Part shown: positions 36,034-45,516 of the stretch, piece after piece
Layout: each line of letters opens with the position of its first letter
How positions within the stretch are numbered: the stretch's first letter is position 1
Assembly: GCF_002368415.1 (NCBI RefSeq)
Contig: NZ_AP018290.1
Span: forward strand, 7,741,717-7,805,716
Source: Calothrix sp. NIES-4105
GTDB lineage: Bacteria > Cyanobacteriota > Cyanobacteriia > Cyanobacteriales > Nostocaceae
Length of the DNA: 64,000 nt
Direction of reading: 5' to 3'
Notes under the pieces: model-generated
Seen by the model: only the letters and a program-made list of their open reading frames with translations
What the model was told of the DNA's origin: nothing
Databases searched by the model: none
Translations under genes and position numbers: made by a program

Positions 36034-37785
36034 CTAATTTATTTTATTTTTTAACACATCGGAGGCGCCGATGTTAAGTAACCGTGCGCGTAAGTTATTT
36101 AAATCATCAGATGGTTTATCTTGTTCTGCTCTAAAGCTAGCTGCTCCAGGTTTCGGAGTTTGTATGGTTTGAGCAAGCTGGTTATAAAGTTCTGGGTTTG
36201 CTGCGAAGTGAAAAGCTAGTTCTTGACCTACTTCTTTTAACCGTTTAGGTAATTGGCTTGGTGTTGTTTGTAATAATTGGGCTAAGGAAATTTTCAGCAT
36301 CGTGTTATCTAGATCAGCAGATTCTTCTGGCTGGTCATCTACTAGCTGTTGCTCAAACAGATGGTTAAAAGTATTTATATTGTTATCTATTGGTGAGTGT
36401 TGTTGTAGTGCAAATGCTGGCGCCATCACTGATTGATTTACGTTATTAGGTAATGGTGCTGAGAGTACTTTCTCGGCATTTACAAGTCCTTCACCAAATC
36501 TATTGGGTTTCCATGTTGGAAACTTTTCACAGCTATCGCGCAATATTTGATTAAATATAAACGGGATTTTTTCGGCGCCGTATCGCTGAACAAGTTGGTC
36601 GCGTCCATGATACGAAAGCCATAATGCCGCTACACCCGCGATAAATGGCGCAGAAAATGAAGTGCCATTACCTTGGTTAATGTCATATTCTAATCCGGTA
36701 TTGGTCTTGTTGGTTTTTGCGTACCAAACACCAGCACCAGGCGCCGTCACGTCTACTTGTCTTCCGCGCGATGAACCTACCCATACTTCGCGTTGCACAT
36801 TACAACCTGTAACGGCAATTACTTCCTCATAAGCAGCAGGCCAAACTACAAAGGGAACTGCTGTGCCAGATGCTGCAACAATGATTACACCTCGCTTTTG
36901 AGCATAAATTATTGCACTTCGCAAACGCTGACTAGGAAGAGCTGTTCCTAAACTAATTGAAATTACGTGAAAACCGTTATCTGCTGCGTATTCAATCGCA
37001 TTGGATATAGTAATTATACTAATTAGTACAACTGATAGAGAGACTCGCAAGGGAACTAACTTGGCGCCTGGCGCCACCCCGGTAATAGCTTTACCATTTG
37101 GGTAATTTGCTTGCTGACCAACAGTGCTAACAATCATGCTAGCTGTTGATGTGCCATGACCAGGATTGTTAATTATTTCATTCGGAGATGTTTCAAGCTC
37201 GTCTTCTGGGTCTTTGTCTTGTTTAAGAAAATCGAAGCCTTTATTTAAAAGTAGATTTGAGATAATTTCTGGATGTGGTGTATAACCAGTATCGGGATGC
37301 CCAATAATAATTCCATTCCCCGGTAACTTATTGGGGTCGGGGAAAAAGCGCTGCCATGTTTCAAATACGCGAAGTTGCTTCAAAGGCCAATCAACATCGC
37401 TGTCATCATTATTTATATTTGGTTGATTTTGATTATCAAGTCCTGTAAGCTGTCGTCCTATCAGTTGATTAACATCCTGATTAAAATCTTGATTTGAGTC
37501 TATAGGCATCGCTACTGGAACAGCGAACATAGGTTCTGCATACACAACTCCCGGTTGAGAACGCAAATAATAAGCTTTGTCCCAAGCTTCTTTTGATGAT
37601 AAAGAAATCTGACTCGTGACTTCAAACTCAGTGTTATTATCACCAATGAGTTTTACGACCCAATCTGAACCAAGTACTTTTGTAACAATTTCCCGACATC
37701 TATCGGACTGCCCAGGCATAACCATTTGCAGGAAAAAGCCTTCAAATACAGGAGTATTATTTGAGTTTCTTGGTTGTGCGTACAT
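36034..37785 (-). CDS. S8 family subtilisin-like serine protease
   Basis: A 583-residue protease-like protein. An N-terminal region (about 15-140) resembles a propeptide, including VYAEPMFAVPVAM. The catalytic triad is present: Asp165 in IIIGHPDTGYTPHPE, His210 in NPGHGTSTASMI and Ser376 in GNGTSFSAPFIAGVAALW. The usual oxyanion-hole Asn position reads AASGTAVPFVVWPA (Thr in place of Asn). The C-terminal 150 residues are Gln/Asn-rich with predicted helices and are not part of the protease fold. There is no clear signal peptide, so it may act in the cytoplasm or be exported by another route. It stands alone. Confidence 0.88.
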   Translation of the reverse strand: MYAQPRNSNNTPVFEGFFLQMVMPGQSDRCREIVTKVLGSDWVVKLIGDNNTEFEVTSQISLSSKEAWDKAYYLRSQPGVVYAEPMFAVPVAMPIDSNQDFNQDVNQLIGRQLTGLDNQNQPNINNDDSDVDWPLKQLRVFETWQRFFPDPNKLPGNGIIIGHPDTGYTPHPEIISNLLLNKGFDFLKQDKDPEDELETSPNEIINNPGHGTSTASMIVSTVGQQANYPNGKAITGVAPGAKLVPLRVSLSVVLISIITISNAIEYAADNGFHVISISLGTALPSQRLRSAIIYAQKRGVIIVAASGTAVPFVVWPAAYEEVIAVTGCNVQREVWVGSSRGRQVDVTAPGAGVWYAKTNKTNTGLEYDINQGNGTSFSAPFIAGVAALWLSYHGRDQLVQRYGAEKIPFIFNQILRDSCEKFPTWKPNRFGEGLVNAEKVLSAPLPNNVNQSVMAPAFALQQHSPIDNNINTFNHLFEQQLVDDQPEESADLDNTMLKISLAQLLQTTPSQLPKRLKEVGQELAFHFAANPELYNQLAQTIQTPKPGAASFRAEQDKPSDDLNNLRARLLNIGASDVLKNKIN

Positions 37786-38014
37786 ATGCTTTCAGTCTAA
37801 TAAGGAGTGCTTTGTCTAATATATATACACACACAGGGTTGTGGATTTACAAAAAATCTATCGAAAGATGCATTTTAACGAGAGTTAGGCATCATATAAG
37901 CACGGTGCCCTCTGATGATTATGTATACAAAAGAGCTTGAGTTAACAGTGTGTTGTTACATACTTGTAATAAAATCTACCTGTTTTACAGCGTTCAATTA
38001 ACTAGGGGTTCTAT

Positions 38015-38632
38015 ATGAATACATTTTTGTCAAGTCTGGCAGTTATTCTCTCGACTTTAGCTTTGATATGCAGCGGTTTTGCAGCTTACCAAGTTTACAC
38101 GTTTCAGCAAACACTGAGTTCTAAAGCAGTAAGTAATACTACTATCGCAACTCCTAGCACTCCAACGAGCGTACCAAGTCCAATAGAAACCACGGTATCT
38201 TCACCCCAAACGACGACACCATCTTCTAATACAACTACTCAAAATATCAACAGGGGTGAATTTGTTCAACCAGCTTTTGGTAATAAAGGCAGAGTAGAAT
38301 TACTTTCTGTAAAGCGAATTAAAGACCCTGAAACGGGAAACCGTGACGTTGTAGACGTGCAAATGCGAATTCGTCGCATTGCAGGAGATAATTTAGTTCA
38401 AAATACTGACGTTATCACAGTTAGTAGTACAACCGCGCGCAACCCTGACACCAGCGAAACTTATAAGGGGGTTAATGTAAATCGATCAACTGGCGCCGTT
38501 TCTTTATCCCAACTGCGTCCTAATTCTTCTGCTGACGCTTACGTTTGGTTGCGCGTACCAGATGGTATTAATAATTTAGATATATTCGTTCCAGATACAG
38601 CAGCATTTAAGAATGTGCCAATTGCTAATTAA
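38015..38632 (+). CDS. Membrane-anchored protein with Thr/Ser/Pro linker and beta domain
   Basis: A 205-residue protein: an N-terminal hydrophobic helix (SLAVILSTLALICSGFAAYQV, about 6-28), a Ser/Thr/Pro-rich linker (about 40-80), then a globular beta domain from GEFVQPAFGNKGRVELLSVKR to the end. The pattern resembles exported Ig-like domains of the DUF4352 type, but I am not sure. It is probably anchored in the plasma membrane facing the periplasm. No neighbour suggests a function. AGGGGTTCTAT precedes the ATG. Confidence 0.75.
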   Translation: MNTFLSSLAVILSTLALICSGFAAYQVYTFQQTLSSKAVSNTTIATPSTPTSVPSPIETTVSSPQTTTPSSNTTTQNINRGEFVQPAFGNKGRVELLSVKRIKDPETGNRDVVDVQMRIRRIAGDNLVQNTDVITVSSTTARNPDTSETYKGVNVNRSTGAVSLSQLRPNSSADAYVWLRVPDGINNLDIFVPDTAAFKNVPIAN

Positions 38633-38792
38633 AGCGAAAAAGCTTTCATGCTCGTCCATTCAAGGGTAATTGCGTCTGTGCTAAAATTTATTTGTAATAT
38701 GGGCGATAAACTGCTGTGTTTTTATCACAATTGCCCAACTTAATATACATATAATTACGTAACTAAAACTATTACCCTTGAGGATAAAGCAA

Positions 38793-39029
38793 TTGAGTAA
38801 CTTAGATAAAGTTTTAGATGCAGCTATGGAGCTTCCTTTAGAGCAACAAGAAATGTTGATGCAAATTCTCAAAAACCGAATTGCTGAAAGTCGGCGTTCG
38901 GAAATTGCCAGAGATGCAGCAACTTCTATCGCTGAATTTCAAGCAGGTAAGCTTAAAGTTCAGACTGCTGCCGAAGCAATTCAAGAATTACGAGAGTATC
39001 TCAAAAATCCAAGTGAAGCTGATGTATAA
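38793..39029 (+). CDS. Antitoxin of a RelE-type toxin-antitoxin pair
   Basis: A 78-residue helical protein (SNLDKVLDAAMELPLEQQEM, then RRSEIARDAATSIAEFQAGK, then AAEAIQELREYLKN) of a small family commonly found beside RelE/YafQ-type toxins in cyanobacteria. I choose the TTG at 38793, preceded by GAGGATAAAGCAA; there is no in-frame ATG that keeps the conserved start. Its stop overlaps the toxin ATG by 8 bases, typical of toxin-antitoxin coupling. The toxin downstream is frameshifted. Confidence 0.75.
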   Translation: MSNLDKVLDAAMELPLEQQEMLMQILKNRIAESRRSEIARDAATSIAEFQAGKLKVQTAAEAIQELREYLKNPSEADV

Positions 39030-39307
39030 AATAGTTATTAGTAGCAAGTTTAAAAAGGCTTTCCGAAAATTTGCGCTTTCGTAATCATGACTTACAAGTC
39101 AAGATTGAGGCAACTATTGCTGCTATGGAAAACGACATATCGGCACCAAACTTGGGTACTCATAAGTTAGAAGGAAAGTTGTCAGGGTTGCTGTCATGCT
39201 CTTGTGGGTATGATTGCCGCATTGTGTTCTCGCTTACAACTGATGACGAGAGTGGCGAACAAGTTGTCTTTTTATTAGACGTTGGCACTCATGAAGATGT
39301 TTATTAA
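39022..39307 (+). pseudogene. RelE/YafQ-like toxin, frameshifted
   Basis: Reading from the ATG at 39022 gives MYKIVISSKFKKAFRKFALS and a stop. The next frame, from about 39071, continues NHDLQVKIEATIAAMENDIS with KLEGKLSGLLSCSCGYDCRI and ends LLDVGTHEDVY, the expected C-terminal half of a RelE-superfamily mRNA interferase. Removing one T from the CTTTCG run near 39076-39081 would restore one frame of about 94 residues. The toxin is therefore probably inactive, or read only by frameshifting. Confidence 0.8.
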
Positions 39308-39576
39308 CTTAATATATAGCTATGTGCCTTTGTGGAAAAAAGATATTACCACAGAGACAGTAGAGACACGATTAATCCCTACGGGAAAACCTCCGATTTA
39401 CGTGTCTGTACAGGGGTAAGAGATTATAAAGAGATTTTGATTTAGGCTTATGTAAATAATAAGAGTGGAAAGTATTTAATAATGTGCTTATTTTTAATTA
39501 AATTGTTGAATAATTTAAAATAAAATTAGACTTTTTATTTAAATGGTAGAGTAAATGCGATTAGGAATAAAGTATT

Positions 39577-40143
39577 ATGACTATAACTACCTATAAATGG
39601 ACAATTCAACGTTATCACCAAGCAATAGAAGCAGGTATCTTTGATGACCAGCACGTTGAACTATTGCGTGGCGACCTCATCGTTATGCCTCCAGAACGAG
39701 AACCCCATGCCTACTATAATACTGAAGCTGCCGACTATCTTCGGTCACTACTTGGAGAACGGGTAAAAATCCGCGATGCTAAACCTATAATTCTCCCCGA
39801 CGACTCTGAACCCGCTCCTGATATAGCTATTGTTAGACCTTTAGGTGAAATATACTTAGAGCATCATCCTTATCCCGAAGATATTTTTTGGATTATCGAA
39901 ATTTCTAACGCTACCCTCAATAAAGACTTAGGTGATAAAAAAGATGTTTATGCTCTTGCTGGTATTCCTGAGTATTGGGTTGCCGACCTCAAAAATACTC
40001 AGTTGAAAGTATTTCGAGATATACAAAATAACCGATACACAACTGAACTTACACTAACAAAAGGCGCCGTTATTCCCTTAGCATTTCCTGATGTATCAGT
40101 TCTAGTCAAACGCATTATTGGTGTACCAAAAATTAATAATTAA
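39577..40143 (+). CDS. Uma2 family (DUF820) endonuclease-like protein
   Basis: A 188-residue protein of the Uma2/DUF820 family, abundant in cyanobacteria, with a PD-(D/E)XK nuclease-like fold. Core motifs are visible: VELLRGDLIVMPPEREPHAY, ILPDDSEPAPDIAIV (the conserved PDxxxV acidic strand) and IFWIIEISNATLNKDLGDKK (ExxxxT/S..K). The pattern YALAGIPEYWVADL is a strong family signature. Biological role of the family is unknown. It ends at a strong hairpin terminator. Confidence 0.9.
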   Translation: MTITTYKWTIQRYHQAIEAGIFDDQHVELLRGDLIVMPPEREPHAYYNTEAADYLRSLLGERVKIRDAKPIILPDDSEPAPDIAIVRPLGEIYLEHHPYPEDIFWIIEISNATLNKDLGDKKDVYALAGIPEYWVADLKNTQLKVFRDIQNNRYTTELTLTKGAVIPLAFPDVSVLVKRIIGVPKINN

Positions 40144-40172
40144 CAACTAACGTTATCATGACACCAATAAAA

Positions 40173-40194
40173 AAAGCCTGCGAAGGCAGGCTTT
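40173..40194 (+). terminator. Intrinsic terminator after the Uma2 gene
   Basis: AAAGCCTGC-GAAG-GCAGGCTTT, a perfect 9-bp stem 30 bases after the Uma2 stop; the T run is short, so termination strength is uncertain. Confidence 0.75.
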
Positions 40195-40216
40195 GCTCGT
40201 ATAGCGAATACCATTT

Positions 40217-40345
40217 ATGGTATCGAATCATGGTATCGAATTATGGTATCGAATTATGGTATCGAATTATGGTATCGAATTATGGTATCGAATCATGGTA
40301 TCGAATTATGGTATCGAATTATGGTATCGAATTATGGTATCAATC
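40217..40345. repeat. Ten tandem copies of a 13-bp unit
   Basis: ATGGTATCGAATT repeats every 13 bases from 40217 to about 40345, with single T/C changes in two copies. The 13-bp period keeps rotating the reading frame, so short frames through it (YGIELWYRIMVS) are artefacts. It is followed by the palindrome GGTGGGCAATGCCCACC at 40360-40376. Located between the convergent Uma2 and ilvB genes. Confidence 0.93.
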
Positions 40346-40355
40346 CATAATCTTG

Positions 40356-40380
40356 GTACGGTGGGCAATGCCCACCATAC
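40356..40380. repeat. GGTGGGC/GCCCACC palindrome
   Basis: GTACGGTGGGCAATGCCCACC forms a 7-bp GC-rich stem with a 3-base loop, 17 bases before the ilvB stop. It may serve as the ilvB terminator on the minus strand. Confidence 0.65.
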
Positions 40381-40396
40381 GAAATACGTAAAATTG

Positions 40397-42295
40397 TTAC
40401 AACTTCGTACCGCACTCAGGACAGAAATTATTGTCAGGTATATTCTTTGCTCCGCAGTTGCTACAAAATACGGGTTGAATATCTACCTTCGGCGCCGCTT
40501 TTGGTAAACCAACCATTTGCGCGTTGCTCTTTCCTGGTCCTACCATTGGATAGCAGTTCTCGTCTTTAGTAACGCGAACGTCCATAACAACAGGGCCATC
40601 ATGGGCGAGCATTTCAGCAATAGCATCTTTTAATTCTTCAGACTTGTTTACTACCATGCCTTTAATGCCATATGCTTTGCACAGCAGTATAATATCCGGC
40701 ATTCCGACTTCCATATTTGAGGAAGAGTAGCGCTCACCATAGAATGCTTGCTGCCATTGACGCACCATTCCTTGCCAACCGTTATTTAAAATAATGGTCT
40801 TGACAGCTAAGTTATATTGTGATAATGTACCAAGCTCTTGTAAACACATTTGGAAGCTGGCATCACCACTAATACAAATAACATCTTCGTTTGGGAAAGC
40901 TGCTTTGGCGCCCATTGCTGCAGGTACACCAAAACCCATTGTTCCTAAACCAGCACTGGAAATCCAACGACGGGGGCCATTTTTAAGAAATTGCGCTGCC
41001 CACATTTGATGCTGTCCAACGTCGGTTGTGTAGAACGCATCGGGTGCTTGACTCGCAACCTCGATAATTACAGATTGTGGTGAAATGCTATCTGGGTATT
41101 GAGGTGCTGCTAAAGGATAATCTTCCTTCCACCTATTTATCAAGTTCAACCATTCTTGGGTTTGGTTGGGGGTGTTAGTAATTCCTGATTCCTTACAGCG
41201 TCTGAGTAATTCTTTTAAAACGGTGCGAACATCACCGACGATGGGGACTTCGGGAACGCGGTTTTTACCAACTTCTGCAGGGTCGATATCTATATGGATG
41301 ACTTTCGCGCGTGATGCAAACTCATCAAGCTTACCAGTTACCCGGTCATCGAAACGGGCGCCGACGCAAATCAATAAATCACAATCTGTAACAGCAAAGT
41401 TAGCATAGGCTGTACCGTGCATTCCCAGCATACCCAATGCTAAAGGGTGATGCTCGTCGAAGGCGCCAATACCCATCAATGTAGTAGTAACGGGAATATT
41501 GAATAACTCAGCTAGCTGTTTTACTTCTTCGTGCGAACTCGATGATATTGCACCACCACCTATATATAGTAGAGGGCGCCGACTTTCACGAATCAGATTT
41601 AATGCAGCACTAATTTGACGAGGATTACCTTTGACTGTTGGACGATAACCCGGTAAATTGACATCACCTGGGTCTACAGGAGTGTAATCAAATTCTTCTA
41701 ACGCTACATCCTTGGGAACGTCAATTAGTACAGGCCCAGGTCTACCTGTGCTAGCAATATAAAAAGCTTCCGCGACAATGCGCGCGATATCAGCAGTATC
41801 ACGAATTATATACGAGTGCTTAACTATAGGCAGCGTAATTCCATAGATATCGGTTTCCTGAAACGCATCAGTACCAATTGCCGCACGTGATACCTGTCCT
41901 GTGACAATTACCATCGGTATGGAATCCATGTACGCCGTTGCAATACCCGTCACCAGGTTTGTGGCACCTGGACCCGAAGTACCAAAACACACTCCTACTT
42001 TACCAGTAGCACGAGCATAACCATCCGCTGCATGAGCGGCGCCTTGTTCGTGTCTAACTAAAATGTGCTTAATATTACTCCCAGCCGCTTCGACTTTGTA
42101 CAAATCGTCGTAAAGTGGTAGGATTGCACCGCCGGGATAACCAAAAATATAATCAACACCGTGGCGTTGTAAACTGTCAAGAAGTGCATAACCGCCGGAT
42201 ACACGTTGCGGCTTCGCTACTTTAGAAATCTTAACAACGCTTGACTGTGACTGTTCGAGAGACTGGGGATGGCTGATTGGGTAACGCGCGCGCAC
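40397..42295 (-). CDS. ilvB: Acetolactate synthase large subunit with C-terminal zinc ribbon
   Basis: Thiamine-diphosphate enzyme for the first common step of branched-chain amino-acid synthesis, making acetolactate from pyruvate. The 632-residue product has a 30-residue Ser/Gln-rich N-terminus, the PYR domain ([20 protein letters not shown] with the activating Glu), the central FAD/nucleotide domain, and the Pyr-phosphate domain with [15 protein letters not shown] and [13 protein letters not shown]. An extra segment at 609-632, CSNCGAKN...FCPECG, is a four-cysteine zinc ribbon not found in the core family. The small subunit ilvN is not in the window. Confidence 0.95.
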   Translation of the reverse strand: MRARYPISHPQSLEQSQSSVVKISKVAKPQRVSGGYALLDSLQRHGVDYIFGYPGGAILPLYDDLYKVEAAGSNIKHILVRHEQGAAHAADGYARATGKVGVCFGTSGPGATNLVTGIATAYMDSIPMVIVTGQVSRAAIGTDAFQETDIYGITLPIVKHSYIIRDTADIARIVAEAFYIASTGRPGPVLIDVPKDVALEEFDYTPVDPGDVNLPGYRPTVKGNPRQISAALNLIRESRRPLLYIGGGAISSSSHEEVKQLAELFNIPVTTTLMGIGAFDEHHPLALGMLGMHGTAYANFAVTDCDLLICVGARFDDRVTGKLDEFASRAKVIHIDIDPAEVGKNRVPEVPIVGDVRTVLKELLRRCKESGITNTPNQTQEWLNLINRWKEDYPLAAPQYPDSISPQSVIIEVASQAPDAFYTTDVGQHQMWAAQFLKNGPRRWISSAGLGTMGFGVPAAMGAKAAFPNEDVICISGDASFQMCLQELGTLSQYNLAVKTIILNNGWQGMVRQWQQAFYGERYSSSNMEVGMPDIILLCKAYGIKGMVVNKSEELKDAIAEMLAHDGPVVMDVRVTKDENCYPMVGPGKSNAQMVGLPKAAPKVDIQPVFCSNCGAKNIPDNNFCPECGTKL

Positions 42296-42718
42296 TGATT
42301 AAACCTCACGCAATGGCTAATATAGTTTTATTTTTTGTATTTAACTTATCATTTTAGTGTAATTTAACCCATAAGTCAGTCCTATTTGTCAGGAGTTGGT
42401 GGCAATTGGGCAACGGATGAACACGGATGTAACGGATAGTAACCGCTTCTTATAGCTAGCTTCTTGTGGAACAGCTTTCCCAAGCTGTTCATTAAATATT
42501 CAACATAATGATATATTTATACTTACCACAGAGGTTATTAGCGCACAAAGGAATAATTATAGAAATATAACCTTAGTATTAAATTATTGAACGGGTATCC
42601 TTACCCTTTCGAGTTATATAACTTAACCAACACTTAACTCTTACGCCAAATCTAATAAAAAATTGCGCTAGAATTGGTGGAATAGAGCCATAATTTCTTA
42701 CGCTTAAATCGAATCCTA
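42296..42718. other. Intergenic region with two dispersed repeats
   Basis: 423 bases. It holds an AACGGATG-type repeat at 42412-42440 (half copy, compare 3150) and the GAACAGCTT palindrome at 42464-42490 (compare 15311). No coding frame seen. Confidence 0.6.
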
Positions 42719-42958
42719 ATGCTGACAGTTGATGCGAACAACACATCGATAACCATAAATCAACTACTTAACCAAGTTGAAAATGGTGAAGAAGTAGTTA
42801 TTATCCGTGATGGTCAACCCATTGCTCGGTTGTCCCCAATGGCAAGTACACCTCGTCGTCCATTAACATCCAAAGCAGCATTAAGAGCTGCTCAACCTCA
42901 AACATCTACTAGCAGCATAGAAATTCTCCAAAGCCTACGCGAAGAGGCAAGATATTGA
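42719..42958 (+). CDS. Phd/YefM-family antitoxin
   Basis: A 79-residue type II antitoxin: the Phd/YefM fold is recognised from ITINQLLNQVENGEEVVIIR and DGQPIARLSPM, the usual N-terminal DNA-binding half, followed by a variable tail that would wrap the toxin. Its TGA stop overlaps the TTG start of the PIN toxin gene as TTGA. It is expected to repress the operon through the Phd domain; no operator is obvious. Confidence 0.88.
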   Translation: MLTVDANNTSITINQLLNQVENGEEVVIIRDGQPIARLSPMASTPRRPLTSKAALRAAQPQTSTSSIEILQSLREEARY

Positions 42959-43389
42959 TTTACTTAGACACAAGCTTTTTGGCACCCTTATATATCCAGG
43001 AAGCAACTAGTACATCAGTAGAAACAATCGTACTTGAAATCCCTGCTCAAGAGTTAGCTATTAGCGATTGGACAATTTTAGAGTTCGCTAGTCTCGTGTC
43101 TCGTCGTATTCGCATGAAAGAGTCAAGTTTGGAATTGATGGAAGCAGTGATGCGCTCCTTGAAGGAAGATGTTACCGAAGCTTACACAGTTTTCACGGTG
43201 ACAAACGTTGATTTTACTCTTGCAACCGAATATATACAGCAATGGGAAACTGGATTGAGACCAGGAGATGCCTTACATCTCGCCATTGTCAGCAATCGTA
43301 GTTTCAAAAATATTCTCTCACTTGATCGCGGACTTATTAATGCTGCTAAACAATTAGGTATTCCCTGTGATTCTGGTGGAATTTTGTAG
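42955..43389 (+). CDS. PIN-domain toxin (VapC-like)
   Basis: A 144-residue PIN-domain ribonuclease, the toxin of a YefM/VapC-type pair. The acidic active site is visible: Asp5 in IYLDTSFLAPL, a Glu in DWTILEFASLVSRR, Asp104 region in RPGDALHLAIVSNR, and a Asp in LSLDRGLINAA. The start codon is TTG, coupled to the antitoxin stop by a 4-base overlap. There are no frameshifts, so this pair, unlike the RelE-type pair upstream, looks intact. Confidence 0.9.
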   Translation: MIYLDTSFLAPLYIQEATSTSVETIVLEIPAQELAISDWTILEFASLVSRRIRMKESSLELMEAVMRSLKEDVTEAYTVFTVTNVDFTLATEYIQQWETGLRPGDALHLAIVSNRSFKNILSLDRGLINAAKQLGIPCDSGGIL

Positions 43390-43459
43390 ATTAAATTATA
43401 AAACGGGTAAGGATTAGAGTTCTACAAGATGGATTTTTCTCTATAAGATAAATTTGTTT

Positions 43460-44698
43460 TCAATTTGGTTTTACCGCGCGCCAACTCCAAATACCAATTG
43501 CAGCGACAATAATACTCATTCCTAATAACACAGATTGTAATCCATATGCGTTAGCAAGTCGAGTTGTAATAAGTAACGGCGCCGATAATGCTATATTGAC
43601 TGCGTGGTTTTGAAAGCCAAACACTTTACCGTGCATAGATGGTGGAGTTTGCTGTTGAATTGTGGTTTGCATTGGTATGTTCACAAAGGCACCACCCATA
43701 CCAAGGAATACGCATAAAATTAATGAAGAAGGTAAATTTGGAACGAAAATTAATAGCGCTAGTACTAAAGCCATTATCATGAATCCAATCAATGGTAATG
43801 ATTTGGAATCTAGCCGAGAACCATTAGTTGCCACAAATGCGGCGCCTATAACCATGCCAATACCTGTAGATGCTACAAAAAAGGTGTATTGTGTACTATA
43901 AAATCCCAATTTTGTTGCTAATCGTATCGCAAGCTCAATTAATGCGGCAAATACACTATACAAAACTACTATCTGCAATATTGAGTTCCACACTAATCTG
44001 TTTTTTTTCAGATAGCGTAACCCCGCAACAAATTCTTTTAAAGGATTGAATGCTGCTTTTTGCTCGTCTGTGTGTTTTGCTTCTTTATAGTTGATTGGTA
44101 ATAAAGCTATCGCTGATAATATATATAACGCTCCAACTATAAATTCTTGACCAAAGTCATTGTTAATACTTCGCGCGACACGTAGTACTTAGTCTCCTAT
44201 CGCGTTACCAATAATCAAAGTCCCCATCATGGTCATGCTAAATAAAGCATTCGCTGTCAGTAAAGACTCATGTCGCACGAGAAGGGGGATAGTTGCTTGC
44301 TCTGCGGGGGCAAAGAACTGTGTGACGGTAGAAATAATAAAAGTAATTAATAGTAAAACTGCAAACTCGCGCGGTAAAAACGGAGTCAACAAAGTTAAAA
44401 TTCCACGTAGTGCATCCGAACCTACCATGATTACCTTTTTCGGAACACGGTCTACTATAACTCCTCCTAGTGAACCAAATAAAATCGCTGGTATTGTAAA
44501 CGCCATATATAGATAAAAGCGTCCAGTTTCATCGATTTGATTTGCCGTCAAGTATTTGCTCAACAAGCCAATTTGCAACACTAAAAGTATTTTATCTGCT
44601 AGCTGGGAGAATAATTGCCCAATCCACAGCAGCATAAATCTACGATTTTTCAGTACGGCGCCAAAGCTATTGTGATGATCGGTCGGTCTGGTTTGCAT
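43460..44698 (-). pseudogene. MFS transporter interrupted by one in-frame stop codon
   Basis: Reads as one 412-codon major-facilitator transporter from MQTRPTDHHNSFGAVLKNRR to the C-terminus, except for a TAA at 44189-44191. Before it is NALFSMTMMGTLIIGNAIGD; after it, in the same frame, come VLRVARSINNDFGQEFIVG and ALYILSAIALLPINYKEAK, and then the last six helices. All other residues are conserved, so a single nonsense mutation is the simplest explanation, probably from a Tyr codon. The two frames could also be separate translated pieces. The gene overlaps the upstream alpha/beta-hydrolase-like gene by 32 bases. Confidence 0.85.
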
Positions 44699-45245
44699 TA
44701 TATATATTTAGGAGCTTCTGTATAAATTCAATCGCACTTAGTCGCACCGAAGAATTAATTGTTGATACCGACCAACCTTGTACAGCTTGGGGATTTTCCC
44801 ACATTTGTAAATGGTCTACTCCTGGGTCAGCGTAAAAGTTGTTTTCACCCCCACCTAATAATAACGAACTCCAGTGGGTAAAATAGTCGTGACTAATTCG
44901 ATGAATTGGGAAATTACCAAACAAAGGTACTCCCCATCCATCTATAGCAATAAATGCTTTGACGTGACCAGATTGTAACTGCCACAAATGTGCTGCCGCA
45001 ATTGCTCCAACTACACCAGCACTGAAACCAATAAATATAACTGCGGTTTCCTCACTTTTTAACTTACTACGCAAAAACTCTAAAATATGAAGTCCTGATA
45101 AAGGCAAAATACCATCTGTTGGCAATGTCAGTATATTTACGTAATTAGAGTTGTTAGGAATATTTGTAATTTTTTCGTATAAACACGTAAGAAATTTGTC
45201 TGTCAAGGCTGGATTATGTACTCCAGGGCAGATAATGATAGCCAT
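44667..45245 (-). CDS. Alpha/beta-hydrolase-like protein, unknown substrate
   Basis: A 192-residue protein with the nucleophile elbow GFSAG in AVIFIGFSAGVVGAIAAAHL, a downstream His near VDHLQMW and the AIDGWGVPLFG segment, consistent with a small alpha/beta hydrolase or lipase-like fold. There is no signal peptide. Its 3' end overlaps the start of the broken MFS gene by 32 bases, so they formed one operon. Substrate unknown. Confidence 0.75.
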   Translation of the reverse strand: MAIIICPGVHNPALTDKFLTCLYEKITNIPNNSNYVNILTLPTDGILPLSGLHILEFLRSKLKSEETAVIFIGFSAGVVGAIAAAHLWQLQSGHVKAFIAIDGWGVPLFGNFPIHRISHDYFTHWSSLLLGGGENNFYADPGVDHLQMWENPQAVQGWSVSTINSSVRLSAIEFIQKLLNIYNANQTDRSSQ

Positions 45246-45420
45246 TGTGTAAATAATTTTTATAATTATTAACTGTACATTAATGTTACAACTTTGCTCC
45301 GGAAACCGAGATACCGAGAATAAAATAGTGGTGCGGCGCCTGATTAACGTTAATTAATACATGTAAAAATGCAATATATCGTAAGTATATCTATAGAAAT
45401 ATTACTAAAGGTAAATAAAA

Positions 45421-45444
45421 TATGCTATCCCCGTGGATAGCATA
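45421..45444. promoter_or_regulatory. Perfect hairpin upstream of the ferrochelatase-like gene
   Basis: TATGCTATCC-CCGT-GGATAGCATA, a 10-bp stem 73 bases before the GTG start. It could be a leader element or a terminator of upstream transcription. Confidence 0.55.
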
Positions 45445-45516
45445 CTATTGTATGAGTAAAGAAAAGAATACGGGTATCCCCAAATTCTTGACATAGGTCG
45501 CATTGAGGAAACGATA

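Noticed and set aside
40158-40507. Frames encoding YGIELWYRIMVS repeats
   Set aside because: Result of the 13-bp tandem repeat being open in several frames.
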